Shown here: positions 50,499 through 59,288 of the stretch, in pieces
Layout of the letters: each line of letters opens with the position of its first letter
Numbering within the stretch: position 1 is the first letter of the stretch
Source: Granulicella mallensis
Lineage (GTDB): Bacteria; Acidobacteriota; Terriglobia; Terriglobales; Acidobacteriaceae
NCBI RefSeq assembly: GCF_014203225.1
Contig: NZ_JACHIO010000007.1
Coordinates: 222,826 to 286,825 of the forward strand
Length of the DNA stretch: 64,000 nucleotides
Reading direction: 5' to 3'
Position numbers and translations under genes: made by a program
Notes under the pieces: model-generated
What the model was told of the DNA's origin: nothing
Seen by the model: only the letters and a program-made list of their open reading frames with translations
Database searches by the model: none

Positions 50499-50821
50499 GG
50501 TTCCATCCTTTCCAAAACTGCTTCAAGACGATCGAATCGCTCGTGCCAGAAGGCACTATAGAGTCGCAGCCAATCCACCATGGGTTCCAACGCTTCGGAC
50601 TGGGCGCGATAGTGCGTCTCGCGCCCATCGCGACGATGCCGCACCAGCTTTGCCCGCTTGAGCACCGTCAGGTGCTTGGAGACGGCAGGCTGAGAGACTC
50701 CCGCGAAGCGGGTCAGGGCATGGACGGTCTGTTCGCCCTGACGCGTCAGTTCCTCGAAGATGGCCCTTCGGGTTGGATCGGAGAGCGCGCGGAATACGAG
50801 ATTGGCGGTAGCTGGCTGCAC
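50495..50821 (-). CDS. ArsR-family regulator of the SRPBCC/DoxX operon
   Basis: A 108-residue winged-helix repressor: MQPATANLVFRALSDPTRRA, VHALTRFAGVSQPAVSKHL and RDGRETHYRAQSEAL. No cysteine metal-binding motif is visible at the helix-3 position, so it is probably not a metal sensor. The GTG at 50821 is preferred over TTG 50827, because the promoter places the likely transcript start at the GTG. A perfect palindrome (50823-50854) lies just upstream. Confidence 0.88.
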   Translation of the reverse strand: MQPATANLVFRALSDPTRRAIFEELTRQGEQTVHALTRFAGVSQPAVSKHLTVLKRAKLVRHRRDGRETHYRAQSEALEPMVDWLRLYSAFWHERFDRLEAVLERMEP

Positions 50822-50822
50822 A

Positions 50823-50854
50823 GACAAACCATAACCATTTGGTTATGGTTTGTC
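50823..50854 (-). promoter_or_regulatory. Palindromic operator/promoter of the arsR operon
   Basis: A perfect 32-bp palindrome with 15-bp arms around TT (GACAAACCATAACCA and its complement). On the minus strand it contains TATGGT as -10 (50828-50833) and most of TTGACA as -35 (50851-50856), with a 17-nt spacer. The start of transcription would be at or next to the GTG start, so the message looks leaderless. Confidence 0.75.
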
Positions 50855-50944
50855 AATGAATGATTGGCTGCGACCGACAGCAGGCATGGCTTTTAACCTG
50901 AGACTTGCGTGAGAACACTTCAGAGATAGGGGGGTACGGATTGT

Positions 50945-51165
50945 GCTTTTTTGCGAGGTACACCCGTTCGGCTACGCTCAGGGCCGAAGGCCCTCAAGGA
51001 GCTTTATCTCACCGATACTGTTGAGACCTTTTCGAGCACGATGATCCAGGCTCGAGGACTCGAGATAGGAAAGGTGCAGAGGGCACGGGCAAGATTGAAA
51101 TTTTCGGGGTCCTTCGACTTCGCGTCCCCAAATGCAGGAACGCTTCGCTCAGGATGACGTTTTTG
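50945..51165. repeat. Family-3 dispersed repeat in gap
   Basis: The gap 50828-51457 has no gene. It contains the GTTCGGCTACGCTCAGGGC, GGTCCTTCGACTTCGCGTCCCC and GCTCAGGATGACGTT blocks also seen at 29780-30030, here rearranged. The remainder (51170-51457) shows no coding or structural signal I could recognise. Confidence 0.7.
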
Positions 51166-51457
51166 TGGGGATGCGAACAACGCACCTGGGGAAATCGATC
51201 TTGTTAAAGCCAGCGTCTCCGATTCGCCGAATGCTATCTCGCATTGGCATGCGTACGTCTTGTTTTCGATGGAAGTCAGATCGAATTTGAAGTCGTAGCG
51301 TGTCCGCAGTGCAGCGTGCTTGGAAGTCGGCAGCAGCAATACTTATCCGGTGCATGGAGACCTGGAGTAAGTTTTGCATTGGGAGGATTGCCAGCACCAT
51401 GGACAGACACGGTACCGGCAATCCTCAATTAGGAGTACGAGCTATGATTCTCCTCGG

Positions 51458-53479
51458 CTACTCACCAGCCTTGGCAGTGCTTTCGCCACCGCTCACGAGG
51501 ATCTTCGATAGTGCGTGGAGGCGGTCGGCGTCTCCCGGTGTTTTGGCTGTGGCGGCAGCTTTTTCGGCGGTCTTCGCATCGGCATGAAGCTTCTTGGTGT
51601 TCTTCGCGTCGATGTCGGCGTTGATCGCGGCGATCTTGTCTGCGTCCAGACTGGTTCCGCGTGCGAGCTGGTCGAGGTAAGCCTTCGCGGTGAGGAACGT
51701 CATCGGGTAGTCGATGTGGGGCTGGTTCTGGACGTTCAACTCAGGCAGGTAGACCTGGGCCGCCGCATCGATTTCGTTCTGGGTAAGGTCCTTGGTGGGA
51801 ACGAGCTTGAGGACGTCCGTACCGCGGGCGATCTCTGAGCCGTAGATGTAGCCGTTGTAGTAGTAGGTGGACCATTGGCCGCCCATCGCGGGACGGCTAT
51901 CGTCGACGGGGCCGCGGTCGAAGTAACCGATCTCGAAGGGGTGCGAGGGGTCGGTGTAATCCATGACCGAGACGCCTCCCTGATACCAGGACTGGACTTC
52001 GATGTTGCGTCCGGGGACGGGAATCATCGAGCCGTTATGCGCGACGCAGTTCTCCTTATCGGTCTGGGGCGCGGGCATCTTGTAGTAGGCGTCGAGCTTC
52101 AACTTCTTGTCCGGGGTGATGGAGAAGATGGCGTCCGCGCCCCAGGCCATGGGGTCGGAGACGCGGCAGCGCGGCTGGCCGCCGCCGCCCCACTCATCCG
52201 TGAAGAGGACGGTCTTGCCGTCGTTGGAGAAGTTGGCGGAGTGCCAGAAGGCGTAGTTGGGATCGGTGACGGCGTCGAGGCGCTTGGGATGTGCGGGGTC
52301 CTTGATGTCCAGCAGGATGCCGTTGCCGGAGCATGCGCCGCCGGCCAGGCCAAGCCAGGAGTAGGCGGTGATGTCGTGGCAGCCACGGGTGGACGAGGTG
52401 GTCTGCGTGCCGTCACCGTGGTTGCCGCCCTTCCACAGGCCGTTCATGTCGCCGGTCTGGGGGTCGGAGAAGATGCGGGGGCTGGCGATCACCTTGGCCA
52501 GCTCAGGATGCGCGACCGGCACCTTGATGATGACGATGGTAAAGAGAGCGGTGTCGGGGTCCTTGTCGGGATCGCCGCCGGAGCAGCCGCCAAGCTCGGC
52601 GGAGGGACGGACGCCTGCAGAGCCGGAGACGTAGATGTAGACGTTGTCCTTGTCCTTGGGGTCGATGACGAGAGTGTGGGTGTGGGAGCCGCGGCAGGTC
52701 TGGACGTCAGCCACCTGCTTCGGGTTGCGGATGTCGGAGATGTCGAAGATGCGGACACCCTTTACACGGTCCGGGCTGGGGGGCGGCTGGCGCGACCTGA
52801 AGGCCCGCATCGCAGCGGCATCGGCTGCGGCGTCGCCGGTCGGAGCCGGTGGTTGAGGTTCGGGGCTTGCGGTGGTGAAGCCCTGAGTGCCGCAGTCCAT
52901 GCGGCCGTTAGCCGCTTCGACCGACATGAAGAGGAGGTTTTTGTAGACCGAGACATCGCCCTGACCGCCGGGGCACACCATCGAGGTCAGCAGCGTCATG
53001 TGCGTGGGGTCGGAGATGTCATAGATGTTGACGCCGTTGTAGTTGCCGTTGAACAGGTACCTGGCGTTAAAGGCGAGGTCCGAGTTCGTTCCGCCGTAGT
53101 TGGCGCGCGGTCCGCTGGGACGCGCGGCACCGGGTTGGCGGGGAGCGTCGGGGTCAACAGGGGGCGGCGGAGGTGTGGCGTCGACGGCCTTGATGGAGTC
53201 GAGGTCGGGGCCAAAGCCAGCGGGCTTGGGGGTGGTCATGACCAGCTTCATGCCGAGGATGGCGGTGCTGGCGTCATAGAGGCCGCCTTTGAGGCCGACG
53301 CGAGGATCGTCCGGGCCGGAGCGGGGGTTGACGAAGACGCTGGGTGGCTTGGGCGGCATCTTTGCCGTGGGAGGCGTCGCAGAGGCGGTGGTCTGGGCAG
53401 CGCAGAGGCCGGTGGCCGACAGGGAAAGAGCCAGCGCCAGGGTGTTGCGGAGGAAGTGCGAGGAAGTACTGCGGATCAT
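51458..53479 (-). CDS. Secreted LVIVD-repeat (beta-propeller-like) protein
   Basis: A 673-residue exported protein with signal peptide near residues 1-28 (SATGLCAAQ). The body repeats motifs of the LVIVD kind: VNIYDISDPTHMTLL, VRIFDISDIRNPKQVAD, GILLDIKDPAHPKRLD and VSVMDYTDPSHPFEIGYF. Each is a blade-like segment with DxSDP. Several Cys (for example in GGCSGGDPD and RGCHDIT) may form disulphides. N- and C-terminal ~60-residue stretches are low-complexity. The stop of the DUF305 gene overlaps its start by 4 bp on the same strand, so the two are coupled. The role is unknown. Confidence 0.85.
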   Translation of the reverse strand: MIRSTSSHFLRNTLALALSLSATGLCAAQTTASATPPTAKMPPKPPSVFVNPRSGPDDPRVGLKGGLYDASTAILGMKLVMTTPKPAGFGPDLDSIKAVDATPPPPPVDPDAPRQPGAARPSGPRANYGGTNSDLAFNARYLFNGNYNGVNIYDISDPTHMTLLTSMVCPGGQGDVSVYKNLLFMSVEAANGRMDCGTQGFTTASPEPQPPAPTGDAAADAAAMRAFRSRQPPPSPDRVKGVRIFDISDIRNPKQVADVQTCRGSHTHTLVIDPKDKDNVYIYVSGSAGVRPSAELGGCSGGDPDKDPDTALFTIVIIKVPVAHPELAKVIASPRIFSDPQTGDMNGLWKGGNHGDGTQTTSSTRGCHDITAYSWLGLAGGACSGNGILLDIKDPAHPKRLDAVTDPNYAFWHSANFSNDGKTVLFTDEWGGGGQPRCRVSDPMAWGADAIFSITPDKKLKLDAYYKMPAPQTDKENCVAHNGSMIPVPGRNIEVQSWYQGGVSVMDYTDPSHPFEIGYFDRGPVDDSRPAMGGQWSTYYYNGYIYGSEIARGTDVLKLVPTKDLTQNEIDAAAQVYLPELNVQNQPHIDYPMTFLTAKAYLDQLARGTSLDADKIAAINADIDAKNTKKLHADAKTAEKAAATAKTPGDADRLHALSKILVSGGESTAKAGE

Positions 53480-54183
53480 TGTCTCTCCTTCAGCATGTGA
53501 CGCATGATGTCGATTTCAGCCTGTTGTGTGTTGTCGACGTCGCTGGCGAAGTCGAAGAGTTGCGGGTCCTGGCCGGCTCCGGGGTTGGCAAAGAGATCTT
53601 TGACCATCTGCAGAGCACCGGTGTGGTGCTGGATCATTCCGGTAAGAAAGAGGTGATCGAACTCGGGGCCGCTGGCCTTGCGCAGGGCGTCCATCTGGGC
53701 GGAGGTCAACATGCCGGGCATCATGGGCATGCTCATGTCCATACCCTTCATGTCACCTTTCATGTCCATGCCGGCCATGGGATCGGCAGAGATTGGAAAG
53801 CCGCGGTCGGTGAGCCACTGCTTCATCCAGCGCATCTCGTCGCTCTGGGAGACGTCGATCTTCTTGCCGAGCTCCATCACCTCGGGGTCTTTGGTGCGGG
53901 TCTTGAGGAGCTCTGTCATCTCGACGGCTTGATTGTGGTGCATGATCATGCCCTGCATGAAATCGACGTCGGCTTTGGAGGGCGTCTTGGGGGCTTCGCC
54001 GGCGGTTGCGGCGGCTTTGGAGAGGGTCTTGTTGCTAGTGCCGGGAGCGCCGGGCTGGATGATCGCGGGTGCGGATAGAGGTGCCGGGGTAGTCTGCTGC
54101 GACCAGGCAGCGGTGGCACAGAGACAGAAGGCGACTGATCGAAGTGTAAGGAAAGTCGGGTAAGACAACGCTCCTCCAACCAT
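53476..54183 (-). CDS. DUF305-domain secreted protein
   Basis: A 235-residue exported protein (signal peptide near TAAWSQQ). Two DUF305 halves carry MIMHHNQAVEM (79-89) and MIQHHTGALQM (183-193), with metal-binding HH pairs. Between them lies a Met-rich stretch (136-158, ten Met), as expected of a copper-binding segment. The ATG at 54183 and an in-frame TTG at 54168 after GGAGG are both possible starts. It is the first gene of an operon with the LVIVD protein. Confidence 0.85.
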   Translation of the reverse strand: MVGGALSYPTFLTLRSVAFCLCATAAWSQQTTPAPLSAPAIIQPGAPGTSNKTLSKAAATAGEAPKTPSKADVDFMQGMIMHHNQAVEMTELLKTRTKDPEVMELGKKIDVSQSDEMRWMKQWLTDRGFPISADPMAGMDMKGDMKGMDMSMPMMPGMLTSAQMDALRKASGPEFDHLFLTGMIQHHTGALQMVKDLFANPGAGQDPQLFDFASDVDNTQQAEIDIMRHMLKERQ

Positions 54184-54519
54184 GATGCAAAAGAGAGACT
54201 ATTTGCAGTAACACCCTGAACTGGGCGGTCAGCGGGAGACTTCCTCTTGCGAGGGGCGAACGGTCTGCCGGCTTTCAGCGATTCCTAAGTGTCACTGTGG
54301 AGAGGGCCGCGCAGGCTTCATGACGTACGCGGGAAAAAGTGTTTGGCTGAATATAAACGGTTCGGGGATCGCAGCGCAATTGAATACGATGATGAACCCG
54401 ATTCGGCGTGGTCAATTGTTTTTTAAGTTGCTGATGCGCAAACTGAACAGCCAATGCGGAACTTCAAGCAAAGGCCTTCGTGCGGATTTTTAGTTCGCGT
54501 TGCAGGTGCAGGGCCATAC

Positions 54520-54700
54520 GGAAAGCAGAGGGCTGTAAGCCCGATTCATAGTGCCTGCACGATGAGTCGGGCTTACAGCCCTCAACTTCTATTCCTGCGC
54601 CTAACCTGGGGCGTCGCTCCCCGAGCCACCACGCTTTGCGTGGTGGCTCGGGTTCGCTTTGCCCCAGGCTGGTATGAAACGGGCCGTTGGCCCTAAAGAT
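54520..54700. repeat. Dispersed hairpin repeat (family 1), copy h
   Basis: In the gap 54184-54803. It opens with a ~21-bp hairpin (54528-54548 and 54563-54583, GAGGGCTGTAAGCCCGA-type with one mismatch). The GGGGCGTCGCTCC, CCACCACGCTTTGCGTGGTGGC and CCCCAGGCTGG blocks follow. The preceding 54184-54450 shows no gene or strong structure. Confidence 0.8.
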
Positions 54701-54803
54701 CAAGAGTCTCTTGTGCTTTGTGGCTTTTTCTGTAGCCTGTTTCGCAGGATGAATCGATGGCGTTGTGGTTGACGCTCGCACTGGGATTCTCCCGGTGTAA
54801 GCT

Positions 54804-55292
54804 ATGGACACAATCCCCATCATGAAGCGCCACGTCCTCATCTTCGGTCTCGTCGGCGGCGTCCTCATCGCCACCCTCCAATACACCGAATACCGCTTCG
54901 TCGTCATCGAGCACTCCGTCGAGCTCTATAGCGCGCTCGTCGCCATCCTCTTTGCGGCCTTCGGCATCTGGCTTGGCCTCCGCATCACGCGCAATCGCGA
55001 AACCATCCGCGAAACGGTCGTGGTGAGGGAGGTGCTTGTCCCTGCGGAAGCCCCGGCTCCCGAACCCTTCGCTCCCAATACGGCCCAGCAGCAGACCCTC
55101 GGCATTACGGCCCGCGAGCTCGAAACCCTCACCCTGATCGCCCGCGGCTTCAGCAATCGGGAGATCGCTACGCAGCTCTTCGTCTCCGAAAACACCGTCA
55201 AGACACACTGTGCCCGCGCCTTCGACAAGCTTGGAGCCGCCCGCCGCACCCAGGCCGTCCAGCGCGGCAAAGAACTGGGCCTCCTGCCGTGA
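54804..55292 (+). CDS. Membrane-anchored LuxR-type helix-turn-helix regulator
   Basis: A 162-residue protein with two N-terminal membrane helices (VLIFGLVGGVLIATLQY; LVAILFAAFGIWLGL) and a C-terminal LuxR HTH from about 100 on (GITARELETLTLIARGFSNR; FVSENTVKTHCARAFDKLGA). From residue 7 the N-terminus (MKRHVLIFGLVGGVLI) reads like that of the next gene (MKKTVLTFGLISGVII), so the ATG at 54822 may be the true start. It lies 120 bp before the DUF4199 gene, in one direction. It may sense through its membrane part. Confidence 0.85.
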   Translation: MDTIPIMKRHVLIFGLVGGVLIATLQYTEYRFVVIEHSVELYSALVAILFAAFGIWLGLRITRNRETIRETVVVREVLVPAEAPAPEPFAPNTAQQQTLGITARELETLTLIARGFSNREIATQLFVSENTVKTHCARAFDKLGAARRTQAVQRGKELGLLP

Positions 55293-55412
55293 CCGCCTCA
55301 CCCGAAAGCACGATTTTCGTTCCATTCCTGAAAAATCATCCGAAAGGGTGACGACATTCGGCCCTGTTCTACCGCATCGTGACTGCATCCTCATTCGCAC
55401 CAGGAGCCTCAC

Positions 55413-55964
55413 ATGAAGAAAACAGTCCTCACCTTCGGCCTCATCTCCGGCGTCATCATCTCCGTCCTTATGGACGGCTCGGTTCTCCTTGCCGACAAGA
55501 TCGGCTCCGGCCACAGCCTGCTTCTCGGCTACGCCAACATGGTGGCGTCGTTCCTGCTGGTCTACTTCGGCATCCGCAGCTATCGCGACAACACGCTCGC
55601 CGGCCAAATCTCGTTCGGCCGCGCCTTCGCCTGCGGCATCCTGATCACCCTGATCACCACCGTCTGCTACGTCGCCACGTGGGAGGTCCTCTACTTCAAC
55701 TTCATGCCCCACTTCATGGACAGCTACTTCGCCGCGCAGATTCACAAGGTCCAGTCCTCCGGACTTGACCCCGCCACCACCGCTGCGCGGGTCGCTGCCA
55801 TCCAGCACTCTCAGCAGCTCTACCAGAACCCCTTCGTCAACATGGCCTACACCGCGATGGAGCCCCTGCCCGTCGGCCTTATCATCACTCTCCTCTCCGC
55901 TGCGATCCTTCGCCGCAGAGCCCCTGTCGAACCCACGGCCACTTCCGCAGTCATGACCCCATAA
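55413..55964 (+). CDS. DUF4199-domain membrane protein
   Basis: A 183-residue protein with four membrane helices. The first (TFGLISGVIISVLMDGSV) and the GIRSYRDNTLAGQISFGRAF segment are the hallmark of DUF4199. Helices near residues 70-95 and 155-175 follow. AGGAG lies upstream of the ATG. It is paired with the LuxR-type gene just upstream, whose N-terminus resembles its own. Confidence 0.88.
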   Translation: MKKTVLTFGLISGVIISVLMDGSVLLADKIGSGHSLLLGYANMVASFLLVYFGIRSYRDNTLAGQISFGRAFACGILITLITTVCYVATWEVLYFNFMPHFMDSYFAAQIHKVQSSGLDPATTAARVAAIQHSQQLYQNPFVNMAYTAMEPLPVGLIITLLSAAILRRRAPVEPTATSAVMTP

Positions 55965-56051
55965 ATCAAATGACGGGAAATCAAAAGGCCGGGGTGTAAG
56001 CCTCGACCTTCCGTCTTTCACCCCAAACACATCGTTCTCATTGGAGGCAGC

Positions 56052-56417
56052 ATGGCTTCAATCACTGGCTTTGGCGGTATCTTTTTGCGAGCGGACGATC
56101 CAAAGGCTCTGTATCAATGGTACGAGCGGCATCTCGGCCTGGTGAAGTCCGAGGGAGCCTTCGGGTTTCCCGCCCCGACGCAACACCCTCAAGTCGTCTT
56201 CTCTTTTTTCAAACAGGACAATGCCTACTTCCCTCCGCCACAGAAGGCGATGATCAATCTGCAGGTGGATGACCTGGATGGTGTGCTGGACCGTTTGATC
56301 GAGGAAGGCGTCACGGTCGATCCAAAACGCGAAAGCTATGACTTTGGAAAGTTCGGCTGGATCACCGACCCGGAAGGAAATCGTGTCGAGCTTTGGCAGC
56401 CGAGCCCAACTGAATGA
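56052..56417 (+). CDS. VOC-superfamily (glyoxalase-like) protein
   Basis: A 121-residue single-domain protein of the vicinal-oxygen-chelate fold: GGIFLRADDPKALYQWYERHLG, FSFFKQDN, INLQVDDLDGVLDRLIEEGV and GWITDPEGNRVELWQP. The last motif holds a likely metal-ligand Glu. GGAGG lies upstream. The second half is duplicated as a decayed copy at 61240-61457. Confidence 0.93.
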   Translation: MASITGFGGIFLRADDPKALYQWYERHLGLVKSEGAFGFPAPTQHPQVVFSFFKQDNAYFPPPQKAMINLQVDDLDGVLDRLIEEGVTVDPKRESYDFGKFGWITDPEGNRVELWQPSPTE

Positions 56418-56481
56418 TGCGGATCTCGCCTCGACCTAGTCACCGCTGAGCGAGACCCGCGATTGCCAGTCAGGATTCGAC

Positions 56482-57081
56482 TTACTCAACTTTCTCGAAT
56501 CCGGTTTCCATAGTCACTCTGGTTCCGGTGACTGTGCCCTGGATGTGAGCGAGGAGGGTGCCCGACTCGTCCCACTGATCGATGGTGAATTTTCCCGAGG
56601 TGGCATTCCCTTTCTCATCAAGAGTTAGCCATTGCTGAATGCGGGCGGGACCGACCAGGTTGACTCCTGTGGAGTCGTAGGAGACGCCAAAGTGGTTCAA
56701 CTGATAAGACCGCGCGCCAGTTTTTTTCCATTCGCCGAGGCAAACGTCGCCGGTCAGGGGCGAGCGCAGACCAGAGACGTTGATCTCGGTGCCGTCACTG
56801 TGCCACTGAGCGTAGCCAGCGTCAATCTCGGTGCCGTCCGGGATCCCACTACTGCCCTCGGAGATCCAATGCTCTTTCCAGGTCCCGACTATTGTGGTGG
56901 CTTCATCCTCATCGGGAAACGACGCCCGCAAGAGGTACGGCGAACTGAACTGATGCTGCGAACTTGCATTGAATGACGCGGGACGATACTGGCCGCACCC
57001 GGCATGTGCGTAGGGAACAAGCACAGTTGCAAACGCCAGCGCGCTCAGCACCGGCACGATTTTCATAGTTATTGCTTTCAT
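56482..57081 (-). CDS. Secreted protein of unknown function
   Basis: A 199-residue protein with a signal peptide (LSALAFATVLVPYAHAG). The mature part starts CGQYRPASFN and includes VGTWKEHWISEG, WHSDGTEINVSG and GTVTGTRVTM, a pattern of beta-strands that could form a lipocalin-like barrel. AGGAGG lies upstream of the ATG at 57081. It is divergent from the ToxR-like regulator. Family unknown. Confidence 0.75.
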   Translation of the reverse strand: MKAITMKIVPVLSALAFATVLVPYAHAGCGQYRPASFNASSQHQFSSPYLLRASFPDEDEATTIVGTWKEHWISEGSSGIPDGTEIDAGYAQWHSDGTEINVSGLRSPLTGDVCLGEWKKTGARSYQLNHFGVSYDSTGVNLVGPARIQQWLTLDEKGNATSGKFTIDQWDESGTLLAHIQGTVTGTRVTMETGFEKVE

Positions 57082-57269
57082 CACTTCCTCCTCTGCCGGG
57101 GAATCTGCCGGCTCGAGTCAGATAAGACGCGAGTCCGACTTCGGGAACAATGGAGGAAGATGAATTCAGAGGTGAAGAAAGGTGAAGACCTAAGTAATTC
57201 AATCTAAATGGGTACTGTTCCCGATGATTTGCATGAATGCTATACTTCATGCCTCATTGGAGGAAGCAG

Positions 57270-59162
57270 GTGTCCTTTGCCGTCTATCAGTTCGGCGAAT
57301 TCCGCCTTGATTGCGGCAGATTTGAGCTTAGCCAGGCAGGTCGCAGGCTCAAACTCGAGCGGAAACCTCTCGAACTCCTCGTCCTCCTGGTCACCAAGCA
57401 TGGCCAGATCGTTACCCGTGATGAGATCGCCAAGTGCCTGTGGGAGCAGGAAGTCTTCGTCGACATCGAACACGGAATCAACACGGCAATCCGTAAAATT
57501 CGCCAGACCCTTGGGGATGGCCCCGACCTGCCGCAGTTTGTGCAGACAATCTCCGGATCTGGTTACCGGTTCATCGCAACCGTTACGGCGGTTGAGCCAG
57601 AGGTCACCGAGCCGACCCAATCTCCTGATGTTCCGATCGAGCCTCCTGCTCCGCCGGAGATCTTCGCTGCGCCCTCCATCCCGTCGACTGTTCGACCCCG
57701 GCAAAGATTCTGGCTGGTCGCCGTCTTGTGTGCCTTCGTTCTCATCGCAATTGCGATACTCACCGTCGGCCCTCATCCATTCGCTGCCCGCTTCCTCCAT
57801 CGACCAGGTCGCTCCACCATCGGCTCGCTTGCCGTGCTGCCTCTCCAAAACCTCTCCGGCGACCCCTCCCAGGAGTACTTTGCCGACGGCATGACAGACG
57901 AGCTCATCACTGAGCTTGCCCGCATTCCCAACCTTCGCGTTGTCTCCCGCACCTCCGTGATGGCCAGCAAGGACTCCCACCGCTCGCTTGCCGACATCGT
58001 CCGCCAACTCGACGTCGACGCCATTGTCGAAGGCTCCATCGTCCGCTCCGGGGACCGCATCCGCATCACCGCCCAGCTCATAGACGCTCGCACCGACCGC
58101 CACCTCTGGGCGCAGTCCTTCGAAGGCCCTGCCTCCGACGTTCTTTCCCTCCAGGACAGCGTTGCCCAGCAGATCGCCACCCAGGCCCGCTTTGTCCTCG
58201 CCGCTCCCGCGCCGCGCACGCCCGTCAACCCGGCCGCGTACGACGCCTATCTCCGCGGTCGCTACTTCCTTAATAAACAGGACCTCTCTCACAGCCTCGA
58301 GTCGTTTCAGCAGGCCATTGCCCTGGACCCCACCTACGCCTCCGCCTACGCCAGCTACGCCTCAGCGCTCGATGCCGCCACTACCTTCGGCATCGGTACA
58401 CCCGAACAGGTCATGCCCAAAGCCATCGCCGCCGCCCAGCGCGCCATCCAGCTCGACCCGCAGAACGGCGAGGCCTACACGGCGCTCGGTAGCGTCCAAA
58501 CCATCTACCAGTGGGACTGGAATGCAGCCGAACAGAACCTCACCCGCGGCATCTCCCTCAATCCCAACGACTCGATTGCCGAGTTCAAGTACGCTGTTTA
58601 CCTCGACGCCGTAGGCCGTCCGCAGGATGCCGTCACTCACATGCGCCGTGCTCTTCAGCTCGATCCGCTATCTTTCCTCGTCAACCGCCGGTTGGGCGCA
58701 ACTCTCTACCTTGCCCGCCAGTACGATGCCGCACTCGCTCAAATACAGCGCGCCGCCGAGATGGAACAACGGCCCGGCTCCATCGACAACTACATAAGTC
58801 TCATCTACGAGCAGAAGGGCGATCACGACCAGGCCGTGCAGCATGATCTGACAGCGCTGCACGAGGAACAGCCACAGCTCGACATCGCCGCTCTTCTTGG
58901 TGTGTATCAGCAGTACGGATGGCAGTCCTATTGGCGCGCGCGCACCCGCGGTCTTCTCACCACCTCAGCCCACTCTTGCACCGCTTACGAGATCGGCATC
59001 GATGATCTTCGCATCAACCAACTCGACCATGCCTTCGAATCGTTCCAACATGCGCTCGACAGCCACTGCTTCTACATGGCACTCATCCGCGTGGACCCAC
59101 TATTCGACTCCGTCCGCCACGATTCCCGCTATGCCGCTCTCCTGACACGCATGCATCAGTAG
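57270..59162 (+). CDS. ToxR/CadC-like winged-helix regulator with membrane helix and TPRs
   Basis: Starting at the GTG 57270 (GGAGG six bases before), the protein has 630 residues. Numbering from the GTG, residues 1-105 form an OmpR/PhoB winged-helix domain (FGEFRLDCGRFELSQAGRRL; DIEHGINTAIRKIRQTLG). A membrane helix is at about 147-166. A FlgO-like beta/alpha domain follows (SLAVLPLQNLSGDPSQEYFA; AIVEGSIVRSGDRIRITAQL), then several TPRs to the end. This architecture is expanded in acidobacteria. It probably binds DNA directly from the membrane; the target is unknown. Confidence 0.93.
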   Translation: MSFAVYQFGEFRLDCGRFELSQAGRRLKLERKPLELLVLLVTKHGQIVTRDEIAKCLWEQEVFVDIEHGINTAIRKIRQTLGDGPDLPQFVQTISGSGYRFIATVTAVEPEVTEPTQSPDVPIEPPAPPEIFAAPSIPSTVRPRQRFWLVAVLCAFVLIAIAILTVGPHPFAARFLHRPGRSTIGSLAVLPLQNLSGDPSQEYFADGMTDELITELARIPNLRVVSRTSVMASKDSHRSLADIVRQLDVDAIVEGSIVRSGDRIRITAQLIDARTDRHLWAQSFEGPASDVLSLQDSVAQQIATQARFVLAAPAPRTPVNPAAYDAYLRGRYFLNKQDLSHSLESFQQAIALDPTYASAYASYASALDAATTFGIGTPEQVMPKAIAAAQRAIQLDPQNGEAYTALGSVQTIYQWDWNAAEQNLTRGISLNPNDSIAEFKYAVYLDAVGRPQDAVTHMRRALQLDPLSFLVNRRLGATLYLARQYDAALAQIQRAAEMEQRPGSIDNYISLIYEQKGDHDQAVQHDLTALHEEQPQLDIAALLGVYQQYGWQSYWRARTRGLLTTSAHSCTAYEIGIDDLRINQLDHAFESFQHALDSHCFYMALIRVDPLFDSVRHDSRYAALLTRMHQ

Positions 59163-59288
59163 ACGAACCGCGCCTTGAGATTGCTGCCGGTAAACGGGCC
59201 CCAGTCCCGCAATCTGGCACACGGTTATCGATTGCTACGCCGAAATTGTTCAAGATAAGCGATCTTCAGATCCTCTTCGCAATACGTA

